Assembly (NCBI GenBank): GCA_001312645.1
Contig: BBEG01000013.1
Coordinates: forward strand, 1-35,930
Direction of reading: 5' to 3'
DNA: 35,930 bases
DNA from: Rhodococcus sp. JCM 9791
GTDB lineage: Bacteria > Actinomycetota > Actinomycetes > Mycobacteriales > Mycobacteriaceae
A program made the translations under genes and the position numbers. Every line of letters starts with the position of its first letter. The first letter of the stretch is position 1. Positions 15,989 to 26,027 of this stretch are shown here, piece after piece. A model generated the notes under the pieces. The model saw only the letters and a list, made by a program, of their open reading frames with translations, had not been told where the DNA came from and made no database searches.

Positions 15989-16849
15989 ATGACAATCGCC
16001 AAGGGGCGCGGTGATCTCGTTCTGATCCGTGGCCGGAGAGTGCTGCGCGCACCACTGAACCTGCTCGACCGCGCGGGCGAGCAGATGTCGTTCTACGCGC
16101 GGGCAGTCGGGTGGATTCCGCGCACCATCACGCACTACCGCAAGGAAGTGCTTCGGCTCCTCGCCGAGGTCACCTTCGGCAGCGGTGCCCTGGCCGTGAT
16201 CGGCGGCACCATCGGCGTCATCGCGATGATGTCCGGATTCACCGGCGTCGTCGTGGGTCTGCAGGGTTACGCGGCGCTCGAACAGCTCGGATCGTCGGTA
16301 CTCACCGGCTTCCTGTCCGCCTACGTCAACACCCGTGAGCTCGCACCGATCGTCGCGGCGCTCGCGCTGTCGGCGACTGTCGGCTGTGGTTTCACGGCCC
16401 AGCTCGGTGCGATGCGGATCAGCGAGGAGATCGATGCCCTCGAGGTGATGGCCGTCCCGTCGGTGCCGTTCCTCGTGACCACCAGGATGATCGCCGGCTT
16501 CGTCGCGGTCATTCCGCTCTACATCGTCGGCCTGCTTGCGGCGTATCTCATGACACGGGTGATCAGCACACTGTTCAACGGACAGTCGCCGGGGTCGTAC
16601 GACCACTACTTCAACCTGTTCCTCCCACCGGAAGACGTGCTCTATTCGTTCGCGAAAGTGCTGGTGTTCGCGTTCGTGCTGATCCTGATCCACTGCTACT
16701 ACGGATTCCACGCGAGCGGCGGACCCGCGGGTGTCGGTGTGGCCGTCGGGCGTGCGGTGCGGTCCGCGATCGTCACCATCGCGGTGCTCGACTTCTTCTT
16801 GAGTCTTGCCATCTGGGGCACGAGCACCACGGTCAGGGTGGCCGGATGA
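15989..16849 (+). CDS. yrbEB: YrbE-family (MlaE-like) permease, second of the pair
   Basis: Second permease of the importer, 286 residues. The docking loop is LGAMRISEEIDALEVMAV, with helices before (GALAVIGGTIGVIAMMSG, APIVAALALSATVGCGF) and after (MIAGFVAVIPLYIVGLLAAYL, VLVFAFVLILIHCYYG). The start ATG is 5 bases after the yrbEA stop with no strong ribosome binding site, implying coupled translation; its stop overlaps the mceA start in an ATGA. Confidence 0.94.
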   Translation: MTIAKGRGDLVLIRGRRVLRAPLNLLDRAGEQMSFYARAVGWIPRTITHYRKEVLRLLAEVTFGSGALAVIGGTIGVIAMMSGFTGVVVGLQGYAALEQLGSSVLTGFLSAYVNTRELAPIVAALALSATVGCGFTAQLGAMRISEEIDALEVMAVPSVPFLVTTRMIAGFVAVIPLYIVGLLAAYLMTRVISTLFNGQSPGSYDHYFNLFLPPEDVLYSFAKVLVFAFVLILIHCYYGFHASGGPAGVGVAVGRAVRSAIVTIAVLDFFLSLAIWGTSTTVRVAG

Positions 16850-18215
16850 GCGACACATCGACTCTGCGGCGGCGCACGCTCGGTCTCGTCTTCTTCCTCG
16901 TTCTGGCGCTGTTCGTCGCCGGTACCATCGCGATCTACAACAAGGCCTTCAAAACGGTCGTCGAGGTCGAACTCCTCACCGACAGCGTCGGCAACGCACT
17001 ACCCAAGAATGCCGACGTCAAGGTGCGCGGTGTGATCGTGGGGGAGGTGCGGTCGACGAGCGCCTCCGACAACCAGGTCACTGCGCATCTCGCGATCGAC
17101 CCGAGCCAGGCCGATCGCATCCCGGCCAACGCAACCGGCCAGCTCCTGCCGAAGACTCTCTTCGGCGAGCGATACGTGTCGCTGATCATCCCGGACGATC
17201 CCGGTCGTTCGTTGCAGGCCGGCGACGTTCTCGTGCAGGACACCAGCGAAAAGACCGCCGAGCTCGGCGAGGTACTCGATGGATTGCTCCCGCTGCTGCA
17301 GGCGATTCCACCGCAAGACCTCGCGAACACCCTCGGTGCACTCGCTCAGGGACTCAGCGGCCGAGGCGAGACGCTCGGCCGGACCGTCGACAACCTCGAG
17401 CGGATCTTCCGAGAGGTCAACGTGGAACTACCGACGCTGCAGGAAGATCTGCGTGGGCTCGCCGATTTCACCCAGACCTACTCCGAGGCAGCTCCGGATC
17501 TCATCAATGCACTCGACAACCTCCGGACCACCGGCGGCACCGTCGTCGAGGAGCAGAACCAGATCCGGACCCTGCTGGCCAGCGCGACCAGCGCCTCCGC
17601 TTCGACCGCAGATTTCTTGCAGACCAACGCGGACTCTCTGATCAGCATCGCCGCGGATTCCAAGGAAGCGTTGCAGTTGCTCGCTCGGTATTCGCCGTCG
17701 TTCCAGTGCACGTTCCGGGGCTTCGCAGAAGCGAAGCCCGCCGCAGTGGAACTGCTCGCCGCCGACGACCCGTTCCCCGCTGCGCGCGCGAACATCCAGT
17801 TCACGAATCCCAAGGGTCGTTACCTGCCCAATCAGGACGAACCGCGTCTGCTCGACACCCGTGGTCCCGCATGCTACGACGAGGTCACCGAGCCGGGCCG
17901 GTTCTTCCCGCAGTATCCCGGAGGCTCGATCAACGACGGTTCCTACCAGGTGCCGTCCCGTAACCCGGGCCCTGCGTCGATCCCGATGTTCCTGCGCCCG
18001 AAGATTCGGGCGTGCCTGACGACGTGGCTACCATCATCGGACTCTCCGGGTCGGACTCCGCGACCCCGGTCTCGTACGAGGGCTCACGTGCGGAGCAGGA
18101 CACCCTCGACGTGATCTACGGCCAGGCCACCGGAATCGCACCGCAGGACGTCCCGGCGTGGACGACGCGGCTGGGCGCCCCTGCACTTCGCGGCGCGGAG
18201 GTGAGCTTCCAGTGA
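16846..18215 (+). CDS. mceA: MceA-type MCE (MlaD-domain) lipid-transfer protein, one apparent frameshift
   Basis: First of six MCE proteins thought to build a periplasmic tube that carries lipids to the YrbE permeases. An N-terminal anchor helix (LGLVFFLVLALFVAGTIAI, about 11-29) precedes the MCE domain (VEVELLTDSVGNALPKNADV to ERYVSLIIP, about 40-120) and a long helical region with heptad-like Leu spacing (about 150-290). The C-terminal part has SPSFQCTFRG typical of MceA. The frame changes near 17984 (CCCC apparently CCC); the continuation reads DVPAPEDSGVPDDVATIIG and ends GAEVSFQ. Restored length is 456 residues. Overlaps both neighbours by 4 bases. Confidence 0.93.
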
Positions 18216-19291
18216 GAGGTCTTGCTTCACCACTGATCAAGCTGATCGTGTTCGCTGTGGTCACCATCCTCGCGACCGGTGTCCTCGCCGCTACCATCGC
18301 GAGCGTCGGAGGAAGCGGAGGAACGAAGTTCCACGCGGTGTTCTCCGACGTGACCTCACTCAACGAGGGCGACGACGTGCGGATCGCAGGTGTCAAGGTC
18401 GGTCAGGTCGACGAGATCGCGATCGTCAACGAACGCGAGGCCCGCGTGACGTTCTCCGTCGGGCAACGCGACTGGCTTCCTGCAACGTCGACCGCGGCCC
18501 TTCGCTTCCGCAATCTGGTCGGTCAGCGCTACATCGCGTTGGGACAGGGAGAGGGTGACCAGGGTCTGCGCATGACCGAAGGGGACACCATCCCCATCGA
18601 ACGGACCCGGCCGGCCGTCAACCTCACAACACTGTTCGACGGGTTCCGCCCGCTGTTCCAGACGCTGAGCGCCGACGACGTCAACAAGCTGTCATTCCAG
18701 ATCATCCAGGTCTTCCAAGGTGAAACGGGCACAATCGACGATCTCGTGCGCAGCACTGCAAGCCTGACGAACACGATCGCCGACAAGGACGCGGTGATCG
18801 GTGCCGTCATCGACAATCTGAACACTGTCCTCACCACGATCGACGAGCGCGACGAACAACTCGACTCGCTCCTGGTGAACACCCAGGCGCTCGTCAGCGG
18901 TCTCGCCGCGGATCGCGACACGGTGGGTTCGTCGGTACAGTCCCTCGCGGGCCTGACCGATGCGGTGGCGGACGTGCTGGAGCCGACCCGCTCGTCGGTC
19001 ACGCAGTCGATCACCGCGCTGAACGAGCTCACCGGCAACCTCAACGCGAACAGCGGTGAGGTGAACGACGTGCTCGCGAACCTGCCCGTCAAGCTGGAGA
19101 AACTCGGCCGTGTCGCCAGCTACGGGTCGTGGTTCCAGTTCTACCTGTGCGGTATCGACATCATCGCCGGGCCAGGCTCGGTGCCTTACCTGAACCTCCC
19201 CACAGGGCTACCCACCGTGAACCAGCCCATATACACGAATGCGGCGCAGCGATGCACGCAGGAGGGGATGCAGGAGTTGCAGGGACGATGA
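18212..19291 (+). CDS. mceB: MceB-type MCE protein
   Basis: Second MCE subunit, 359 residues, starting at GTG in a GTGA overlap with mceA. An anchor helix (IKLIVFAVVTILATGVLAATIA, about 7-28) is followed by the MCE domain with the core VFSDVTSLNEGDDVRIAGVK and NLVGQRYIAL, then a coiled-coil-like helical stretch (about 140-290). The tail carries the short Cys pair (YLCGIDII, QRCTQEG) common in MceB. The frame is intact. The stop overlaps mceC by ATGA. Confidence 0.95.
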   Translation: MRGLASPLIKLIVFAVVTILATGVLAATIASVGGSGGTKFHAVFSDVTSLNEGDDVRIAGVKVGQVDEIAIVNEREARVTFSVGQRDWLPATSTAALRFRNLVGQRYIALGQGEGDQGLRMTEGDTIPIERTRPAVNLTTLFDGFRPLFQTLSADDVNKLSFQIIQVFQGETGTIDDLVRSTASLTNTIADKDAVIGAVIDNLNTVLTTIDERDEQLDSLLVNTQALVSGLAADRDTVGSSVQSLAGLTDAVADVLEPTRSSVTQSITALNELTGNLNANSGEVNDVLANLPVKLEKLGRVASYGSWFQFYLCGIDIIAGPGSVPYLNLPTGLPTVNQPIYTNAAQRCTQEGMQELQGR

Positions 19292-20286
19292 GTACACGCC
19301 GCAGTCCGGCAGCCGCCGGTGCCCTGGGCATCGTCGTGATTCTGCTGGCGACACTGTCCGCATTCTTTCTCGACTCGCTGCCGATCATCGGTGCCGGGGC
19401 GACCTACAAGGCCGAGTTCAGCGAGGCCGCAGGACTCAAACCCACCAACGAGGTCCGCATCGCCGGAGTCAAAGTCGGGACGGTCAGCGCAGTCGAACTC
19501 GAAGGTGATCGCGTCGTCGTGTCGTTCCGAGTGCAGGACGCATGGGTCGGAGACAACACGTCGGCATCGATCCAGATCAAGACGATCCTCGGTCAGAAGT
19601 ACCTCGCGCTGGATCCGAGTGGCGCCGAGGTCCTCGACCCGGACGACCGGATTCCGCTGGACCGCACGGTCTCGCCGTACGACGTGATCGAGGCGTTCTC
19701 GTCCGCGGCCACGACTCTCGGCGACATCGATTCCGACCAGCTCGCAACGAGTTTCGAAACCTTGGCCGGCGCGTTCTCAGAGACCCCCGATGACATCCGC
19801 GCGTCGCTCGACGGCGTGAGCAGGTTGTCGGAGACGATCTCGAGCCGCGACAAGGAACTCAAGCGGCTTCTCGAGGCCACCGGCAACGTGTCGCAGATCC
19901 TCGCCGACCGGAACGTCGAGTTCAATCGCCTGCTCAGCGACGGAGCCTTGCTGATCACCGAGCTCAACAACCGTCAGCAGGCCATCTCGCAACTGCTCGA
20001 CGGGACGAAGCGGCTTTCGACGGAGCTCTCGGCGCTCGTGGTCGAGAACCAGGAACAGATCGGTCCTGCGCTCGAGAACCTGCGCGGCGTCGTACAGATC
20101 CTGCAGGACAACAACGACAACCTCGACAGGGCGATGAAGCTGTACGAGCCGTTCGTGCGTCTGTATTCCAATGTGGTCGGCAACGGACGCTGGTTCGACC
20201 AGGTGGTCGTGAACCTCACTCCGCCGGGTCTGCCCGAGATCCCGGGATACCGCGAACCGGGTCGCACCTTGGGAGGGGGGAACTGA
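19288..20286 (+). CDS. mceC: MceC-type MCE protein
   Basis: Third MCE subunit, 332 residues with an intact frame. It has an N-terminal anchor helix ([18 protein letters not shown]), the MCE domain with [20 protein letters not shown] and [14 protein letters not shown], and a helical region rich in Leu, Asp and Asn (about 130-290). It is shorter than some MceC proteins and lacks the long Pro-rich tail seen in mycobacterial MceC. The ATG overlaps the mceB stop; its own stop overlaps the mceD start by one base. Confidence 0.94.
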   Translation: MSTRRSPAAAGALGIVVILLATLSAFFLDSLPIIGAGATYKAEFSEAAGLKPTNEVRIAGVKVGTVSAVELEGDRVVVSFRVQDAWVGDNTSASIQIKTILGQKYLALDPSGAEVLDPDDRIPLDRTVSPYDVIEAFSSAATTLGDIDSDQLATSFETLAGAFSETPDDIRASLDGVSRLSETISSRDKELKRLLEATGNVSQILADRNVEFNRLLSDGALLITELNNRQQAISQLLDGTKRLSTELSALVVENQEQIGPALENLRGVVQILQDNNDNLDRAMKLYEPFVRLYSNVVGNGRWFDQVVVNLTPPGLPEIPGYREPGRTLGGGN

Positions 20287-21549
20287 TGGCACACGCAGAA
20301 AACGCCGAATCCCCGAACCAGGGCGGGCGTCGGCGAATTGCGCTCATCGCCCTTGCGGTAGCTGCGGCCCTCGTGGTCGCCGGTGCCTTGTGGTGGGTGT
20401 TCACCCGCGCCGGAACGACAACGGTCACCGCCTATTTCGACAAGGCCGTCGGGATCTACGAAGGATCCGACGTGCGGGTTCTCGGTGTCGAGGTCGGCAG
20501 TGTCACCTCGGTCGAACCTCAGGGAGAGATCGTCAAGGTCGACATGCGCGTCGATCGTGGGGTGGACATTCCGGCAGACGCCAGGGCGGTGCAGATCACG
20601 CCTTCCCGTGGTCGCCGACCGCTACGTTCAGCTCACCCCCGCGTACTCCGGTGGCGAGACGATGAGCAACGGCGCGGTCATCGACCGCGAACGCACGGCC
20701 ACTCCCGTCGAGGTCGACGAGTTGTATGCGAGCATCGACGAACTGGCGCGGGCGCTCGGGCCCCAGGGCGCGAACGCCGACGGTGCGCTGACCGAATTCG
20801 TGGAGGTCGGAGCCGAGAATCTCGAAGGAAACGGTGCGGCGCTCGGTCAGAGCATCGACGAGTTGTCCGCTGCCGCACGCACACTCAACGAATCGCGCGG
20901 TGATCTCTTCGGAACCATAGAGAACCTGCAGATCTTCGTGAGTGCACTCGCGGCCAACGACCAGCAGGTACGGCAGTTCAACACTCAGCTCGCCGACCTG
21001 TCGGGCTTTCTCGCAGGGGAACGCCAGAACCTCGGTGAGGCGCTCGAGCAGCTTTCCATGAGCCTCGGGGACGTCACGACGTTTGTGCGCGACAACCAGG
21101 ACGCGGTCAAGGACAACGTCGACGCGTTGGTTCCTGTCACGGAGAACCTGGCGAACAATCGTCAGTCCCTTGTGAACTCCTTGACGCTGCTTCCCCTCGC
21201 GGTGAGCAACCTCGTCAACTCGTACGACGCGGAATCGGGTTCGTTGTCGTCGCGCCTGGTCCTGCCCGAGCTCGAGGACCCTGCCGCGGTCCTCTGCAAG
21301 CTGATCGACGTGGGCAAGCTGATGCCCGGCGACCCCGAGTTCGAAGCGCTCGGACGGCAGATGCAGCCCGTGATCGACCGCTGCGGCGACATCATGGGGC
21401 AGATCACCGAGGACGTGAGGTCACCCGACCTGATCCTGCCGTTCGGGATCATGAGCGGCGAGAACATTCAGCGGCAGGTCGTCCCGGGCACGGTGCCGGG
21501 AGTGGTGTCGCCGCGGCTGGACGTGAGCGGAGAGGGAGGCGGCCAGTGA
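20286..21549 (+). CDS. mceD: MceD-type MCE protein, one apparent frameshift
   Basis: Fourth MCE subunit. The anchor helix ([23 protein letters not shown]) and MCE-domain start ([20 protein letters not shown]) are in the first frame. Near 20606 the frame changes and the domain resumes [16 protein letters not shown]. The junction reads ACGCCTTCCCGTGG; an extra C would explain it with the normal family segment ([11 protein letters not shown]), so this one looks like a gained base rather than a lost one (loss of two is the alternative). A long helical region and a Cys-containing C-terminal domain ([18 protein letters not shown]) follow. Restored length is about 420 residues. The stop overlaps the mceE GTG. 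Confidence 0.92.
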
Positions 21550-22878
21550 GGCGCACGGTGCCCATGGACGGACGAGCCTGCCGCGTTCGACGCTCGTCGG
21601 TGTGGGGGCATGCGTCGTCGCAGTGACGGTCTCCGGTTGCGGTGGCATCTACGACGTTCCGCTGCCCGGCGGTGCCGATCTCGGTGACGATCCGATCCGG
21701 GTCAGCATCGAATTCGACGATGTCCTCGATCTGGTGCCGCAGTCGACCGTCAAGGTCGACGGCGTGCCGATGGGTCGCGTCGAGTCGATCGATGTGGCAG
21801 GGGAGGGCTGGACCGCCGACGTCGAGATCGTCCTCAATTCTGCGGCCGACCTGCCCGCCAACACGTTCGCCGTCGTCGAGCAGAGCAGTCTGCTGGGCGA
21901 GAAATTCGTGCAGCTCGCACCGCCGTCGGACGAGCCGGCGACGGGCGAACTGGTGGACGGCGCCACCATTCCCCTCGCACGGACACGGCACGCGACCGAG
22001 ATCGAACCCGTGCTCGGCGCCCTGTCGTTGCTGCTCAACGGTGGCGGTGTGGGGCAGCTCGCGCCCGTGATCGAAGAGTTGTCGACGGCGTTCGACGGTC
22101 GGGAAGGCACTACGCGCAGTCTCATCGAGGAGGCCGAATCCCTGATCACCGGACTCGAGCAACAGCGCGACGACATCACCCGCGCGATCGATGGCCTCGA
22201 CGCGTTGTCCGAGCGGGTCGCAGCGCAGAACGATCAGTCGCCGCGATCCTCGACGACCTACCGGTTGCGACGGAGGTGCTCGAACAGCAGCGACCGGAGC
22301 TCACGCAACTCCTGGTGCAGCTCGATCGGCTCGGGACCGTCGGCACGGATATTCTCGATCGGTCGAAGGACGATCTCATCGCCGACCTGCTCGCGCTGCG
22401 CCCGACTCTGCAGGCCCTCGCTGCGTCGGGCGACGACCTCGTGCAGTCCCTCTCGTTCATCCCGACGGTGCCGTTCCCGGACAGTGTCGAGGACATCATC
22501 GTGGGCGGTTCCATGAACCTGTTCCTCATCGTCGACCTGCAGATCGGCGACGCACTCGCCTCACTCGGCGTGGGTCAGGGCGAGCCGGTCTATCGGCAGC
22601 CGAAGTTCGGAAATCCGAAGCCTGTCATCGACCCGTCCAACCCGTACTACGACGGAAACGGACCGCGCGTGGGGTGGCCGACGGTGTCGTTGGTGCCCCT
22701 ACTGCCCGCTCCGACGTTCCCCGACCTCCTGACGCTTCCCGAAGGTGTAGCGCTGCCGGAGGGCATCGAGATCCCCGGTATCGGTGAGGCCGGCTCAGAC
22801 CGTGCGCCCGCACCGCCCCCGCCGCCCAACCCGCTGGAGGGCCTGATGGATCAGCTCGGAATCGGGGGTGGCCGATGA
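21546..22878 (+). CDS. mceE: MceE-type lipoprotein (LprN-like), two apparent frameshifts
   Basis: Fifth MCE subunit, normally a lipoprotein. GTG at 21546 overlaps the mceD stop as GTGA, like the other junctions, and gives [11 protein letters not shown]; the frame then must change near 21577 to reach STLVGVGACVVAVTVSGC, a hydrophobic signal ending in a lipobox Cys. Starting at GTG 21602 would avoid that change but leaves a signal too short and without positive charge. The MCE domain (IEFDDVLDLVPQSTVKVDGV, EKFVQLAPP) is intact. A second change lies near 22238, after which the protein reads AAILDDLPVATEVLEQQ. The C-terminus is Pro-rich (APAPPPPPNP). Restored length is 444 residues. Confidence 0.9.
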
Positions 22879-24122
22879 GATCGCGGCTGGTGAGGATTCA
22901 GCTCGTGGCATTCGTCGTCATCGCGCTGCTCGGCGTGGTCTTCGTCGGTGCCCGTTACGTCCGGTTGGACAATCTCATGGGGTTCGGCCAGTACACCGTG
23001 AACGCCCGATTCCCCAGTTCGGGCGGTGTATTCAAGAATGCAGAAGTCACCTACCGAGGTGTCCCTGTCGGTCGGGTGGGCACCCTCTCCCTGACCAGCG
23101 ACGGTATCGATGTCGAATTGAAGCTCGACGACGGCGGACCGAGGATCCCGGCATCAGCTCAGGCCGTGGTCGCGAACCGATCGGCGATCGGCGAGCAGTA
23201 CGTCGATCTTCGACCGCCCACCGATGAAGGTCCGTACCTCGTCGACGGTTCGGTCATCGAATCGACGGCCGACGACCTTCCGGTGCCCGTCGAAGACCTG
23301 TTGGTGAGCACCAACGAACTGACACGGTCGGTGCCGACGGACGCACTGCACACGGTCGTCACCGAACTCGGCGACGCGTTCGACGGCCGTGGCGACGAAC
23401 TACAGGTTCTCGTCGATTCGCTCGCGCAGCTCAGTGACTCGGGTGTCGAATACCTGCCGCAGACCGTCACGTTGATCCGCGACAGCCGGACCGTGCTCGA
23501 CACACAGTCCGAGCAGGCGTCCGCGATCATGCAATTCAGCTCCGATCTCGACCTGATCACCGCGCAACTGCGCGACAGCGACCCCGACATCCGCCGGCTC
23601 ATCGAGACGGGAACCACTGCGAGCGATGAGCTGAACCGCCTGATTGCGGATTCGGGTCCCGGACTGACCGCGAATCTGACCAACCTCGCCGCGCTCGGCG
23701 AGACCCTCGCACCTCAAGCGATCGCACTGCAGCCGCTGTTGGCGTTCCTTCCGGCCGTGGCGGCCAGCGCCGGTACCGTGGCCCCGGGCGACGGTACGGT
23801 GAGGCAGGGCATCGTGCTGGAGACGAACAACCCGCCGTCGTGCACCCTCGGATACGAGGGAACGCACGAGATCATCGAGCAGATGCGCGCGGAAGACCCG
23901 AACTTCGATGATCATGCGCAGGACTTCCCGTTCAACACGGAAGCGTCGTGTGAGGCACCGCAAGGCAGCGTGACCGGCGTGCGCAGCGCGAACCGGATCG
24001 TGTTCGCCGATCCCGCGACCATCCAGCCGTGGGATTTCACCCCGAAGAAGGATCCCGACAAGCTCAATCTGAATCCGGTGGCGACGCAGCTGGCGCCGCT
24101 TCTCGGAGTCACCCCGAAGTGA
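22875..24122 (+). CDS. mceF: MceF-type MCE protein
   Basis: Sixth MCE subunit, 415 residues with an intact frame; the ATG overlaps the mceE stop by ATGA. An anchor helix (VRIQLVAFVVIALLGVVFVGA, about 6-26) precedes the MCE domain (YTVNARFPSSGGVFKNAEVT, SAIGEQYVDLRPP). A long helical region follows (about 135-320), then a C-terminal part with two Cys (PSCTLGYEG, ASCEAPQG) and a Pro/Lys-rich end. Typical MceF architecture. Confidence 0.95.
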   Translation: MRSRLVRIQLVAFVVIALLGVVFVGARYVRLDNLMGFGQYTVNARFPSSGGVFKNAEVTYRGVPVGRVGTLSLTSDGIDVELKLDDGGPRIPASAQAVVANRSAIGEQYVDLRPPTDEGPYLVDGSVIESTADDLPVPVEDLLVSTNELTRSVPTDALHTVVTELGDAFDGRGDELQVLVDSLAQLSDSGVEYLPQTVTLIRDSRTVLDTQSEQASAIMQFSSDLDLITAQLRDSDPDIRRLIETGTTASDELNRLIADSGPGLTANLTNLAALGETLAPQAIALQPLLAFLPAVAASAGTVAPGDGTVRQGIVLETNNPPSCTLGYEGTHEIIEQMRAEDPNFDDHAQDFPFNTEASCEAPQGSVTGVRSANRIVFADPATIQPWDFTPKKDPDKLNLNPVATQLAPLLGVTPK

Positions 24123-24142
24123 GCAGTGAGTAGGTTATTGGA

Positions 24143-24809
24143 GTGAGAGCAAGAACCGTCGCCCTGTCGATCGTGAGCGCGCTGGCGGTGGTCGCTTGGT
24201 GGCCGTCGTATGGTTCGGATTCGGCTGGGCGAAGGCACTGATCGTCGATCGTTCCGTGGCCGACACACGCGATGCCGCGTTGGCAGGCGCGTTCCAGGCG
24301 ACGATCAACCTCAACAGTGTCGATGCACAGAATGTCGATGCCTCGCTCGACAACATGCGCTCGTCGATCACCGGTGATGCGTTGCGCAACGATCTCGCCG
24401 CTACCGAGCAGCAGATCCGCGACCAGGTCGCCGCGACCGGCACCAGCATGTCTGCTGAGGTTCTCTTCGGGTCGTTGACCGAACTGAACACCGACGACGA
24501 CGAAGCGAAAGCGCTCGTCGTGCTCGCGGTGCGTACGAACACCCCGGAGTACTTCACCGTCAACAAGGTGTCGGTGAACGCCTCGATGGCAAAGGACGGC
24601 GACGTCTGGAAAGCGGTGACGATCGAGCCCCTCGGGTCGGTCGGGATGGAGGAGGGGCCGGTCCCGGGTGCACAGTCGGCGCCCGCCGAACCTGCGCCCG
24701 CCGAACCTGTACCGGAGGGTGCAGCGACACCGTGACCTGCAACGACATCTCGATCAGCAGTGACGGCTCGAACAGCAGTAACAGCGAGCCGACGAAGGAG
24801 AACGTCTAG
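24143..24809 (+). CDS. Mce-associated membrane protein (Mas-type), frameshifted
   Basis: Genes of this kind follow mceF in many operons and are thought to stabilise or assist the importer. GTG at 24143 starts VRARTVALSIVSALAVVA; one apparent lost base near 24195 leads to VAVVWFGFGWAKAL, completing one transmembrane helix. The rest (DTRDAALAGAFQATINLNSV onward) resembles the NTF2-like extracytoplasmic domain of Mas proteins. The frame stops at 24735, but the next frame continues with strong GC-ending codons as NDISISSDGSNSSNS and ends KENV at 24809, its TAG overlapping the next gene's GTG. I extend the gene on that basis, implying a second lost base near 24730; if wrong, the end is 24735. Confidence 0.72.
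24750..24785. repeat. Imperfect tandem duplication of 18 bases
   Basis: TCGATCAGCAGTGACGGC (24750-24767) is followed directly by TCGAACAGCAGTAACAGC (24768-24785); 15 of 18 positions match. The period is a multiple of three and, in the frame that ends at 24809, encodes SISSDG then SNSSNS, consistent with a duplicated low-complexity protein tail. Confidence 0.6.
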
Positions 24810-25648
24810 TGCCACCGCAGCGACGCAACCCCGGGCCGCCGCGCCGTCGACCGAAGATCGCCGGCGAGTCCCGTCGCCGGACGGAGTCGACCACAGGTTC
24901 GACCGCCCCGAGCCAGGTTTCTCGGAGCAGTGAATCCGATCGCGTCGATCAGGTCGACGCGATCGACTCCGATCGGACGGTCGGTGTCGACGAGAAGGCC
25001 GAGCCGGATGAGAAGACCGAGCCCTCTGCGCCGGTCCTGCTGAGTAAGAAGGCCGAAGCCCATACGACGGCCGAGCCGCTCGAGAAGTCCGAGGTCGAGG
25101 CGGTCGATCCTGAGGCGACCGCCTTCCCTCCACAGGCCGTTGGCGAGGAGAGATCGGGACGACCGAGTTGGATGCCGGTGGTCGCGGTAGCAGTGGTCGC
25201 CGTGGTGCTGGGTGCGCTCGCGGTGGTAGCGGCCCTCCGACCCGGAGCGTCCGACAGCAATATCGCATGGGTCGACCAGGCGGAGACTGCTGCGGTGACC
25301 GAGGCCGCCGCGCACGCGATCGAGGCGATGCACGGGTACGATTTCGAGACGATCGACGAGGATTTCGCCGAGATCCGCGAACTGCTCACAGACGAACGTC
25401 GCGCGGAATTCGACTCGACCGCGCAGGTCACCAAGGATGCCGCGGTGCAGACCCGTACCGTGACGGAGGTGAATGTGGCGCACATCGGCGCGCGGATGAT
25501 CGATGAGTCCCACGCCGAGATCGCTGCGTACATCAACGTCAGCGCGACCGGTGACGGAGTGGCGCAGGGGAGTGCGGCGGCGCCGTTGCTGGTGCGGATG
25601 GAGAAGGCAGATGGCCGCTGGTTGGTCTCGGAGATCCGTGATCAGTAG
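24809..25648 (+). CDS. Second Mce-associated membrane protein with long disordered N-terminus
   Basis: A 279-residue protein. GTG at 24809 follows GAAGGAGAAC. The first 125 or so residues are charged and low in complexity (basic Pro/Arg-rich start, then repeated Glu/Lys/Asp/Ala/Thr), predicted disordered and cytoplasmic. One transmembrane helix follows (WMPVVAVAVVAVVLGALAVVAAL), then an NTF2/SnoaL-like outer domain of about 125 residues (GYDFETIDEDFAEIRELLTD, VAHIGARMIDESHAEIAAYI, DGRWLVSEIRDQ). This is the usual layout of the second Mas protein of mce operons. The frame is intact and the gene ends the operon. The exact molecular role is unknown. Confidence 0.85.
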   Translation: MPPQRRNPGPPRRRPKIAGESRRRTESTTGSTAPSQVSRSSESDRVDQVDAIDSDRTVGVDEKAEPDEKTEPSAPVLLSKKAEAHTTAEPLEKSEVEAVDPEATAFPPQAVGEERSGRPSWMPVVAVAVVAVVLGALAVVAALRPGASDSNIAWVDQAETAAVTEAAAHAIEAMHGYDFETIDEDFAEIRELLTDERRAEFDSTAQVTKDAAVQTRTVTEVNVAHIGARMIDESHAEIAAYINVSATGDGVAQGSAAAPLLVRMEKADGRWLVSEIRDQ

Positions 25649-26027
25649 GCCCGTCGCGTCCGGCCGGTGGTCGTGATGCGGGTGTGTCACCGGGGGCCGA
25701 TGACTCTTGACGAGAACGACGTGAGACGTCACTCTATCGGTACGCCTGTGCGATACGGACTCCGTAACGTCGCCTCCAGGTTTCTTTGAGGCACCCCCGT
25801 GGACATTTTCGTGTGTTCGGTGTAAGTTGGTTCTTTGCGCTGGCTGCCTCCTGTCCACCCCTCGACCTGTGAGCCCGTGAATCGTTCATCGAGAGCGATT
25901 TCATCGGATTCTTCGGCGAGGTTTCAGTTCGGGTTGCGACCAGCCGAAACGCCCCACATGAAGAAGCAGGTACAGCGGCGGTCGCACCGGTTGGAGCGAC
26001 CCGCGTGAGGTGCTGGAAGGACGCATC
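25649..26027 (+). promoter_or_regulatory. Upstream control region of rpoB
   Basis: The 379 bases between the mce operon and rpoB show no gene and no clear terminator hairpin for the mce operon. They contain GTGA-GACG-TCAC (25722-25733), a short inverted repeat, next to a TTGACG box (25707-25712), and the better promoter candidate at 25800-25828. A leader of roughly 190 bases would precede rpoB. Confidence 0.5.
25800..25828 (+). promoter_or_regulatory. Candidate main promoter of rpoB-rpoC
   Basis: TGGACA (25800-25805) and TAAGTT (25823-25828) are 17 bases apart in an AT-richer stretch. A second weaker candidate is TTGACG at 25707-25712 with TCTATC at 25733-25738, which has an over-long 20-base spacer. 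Confidence 0.4.
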
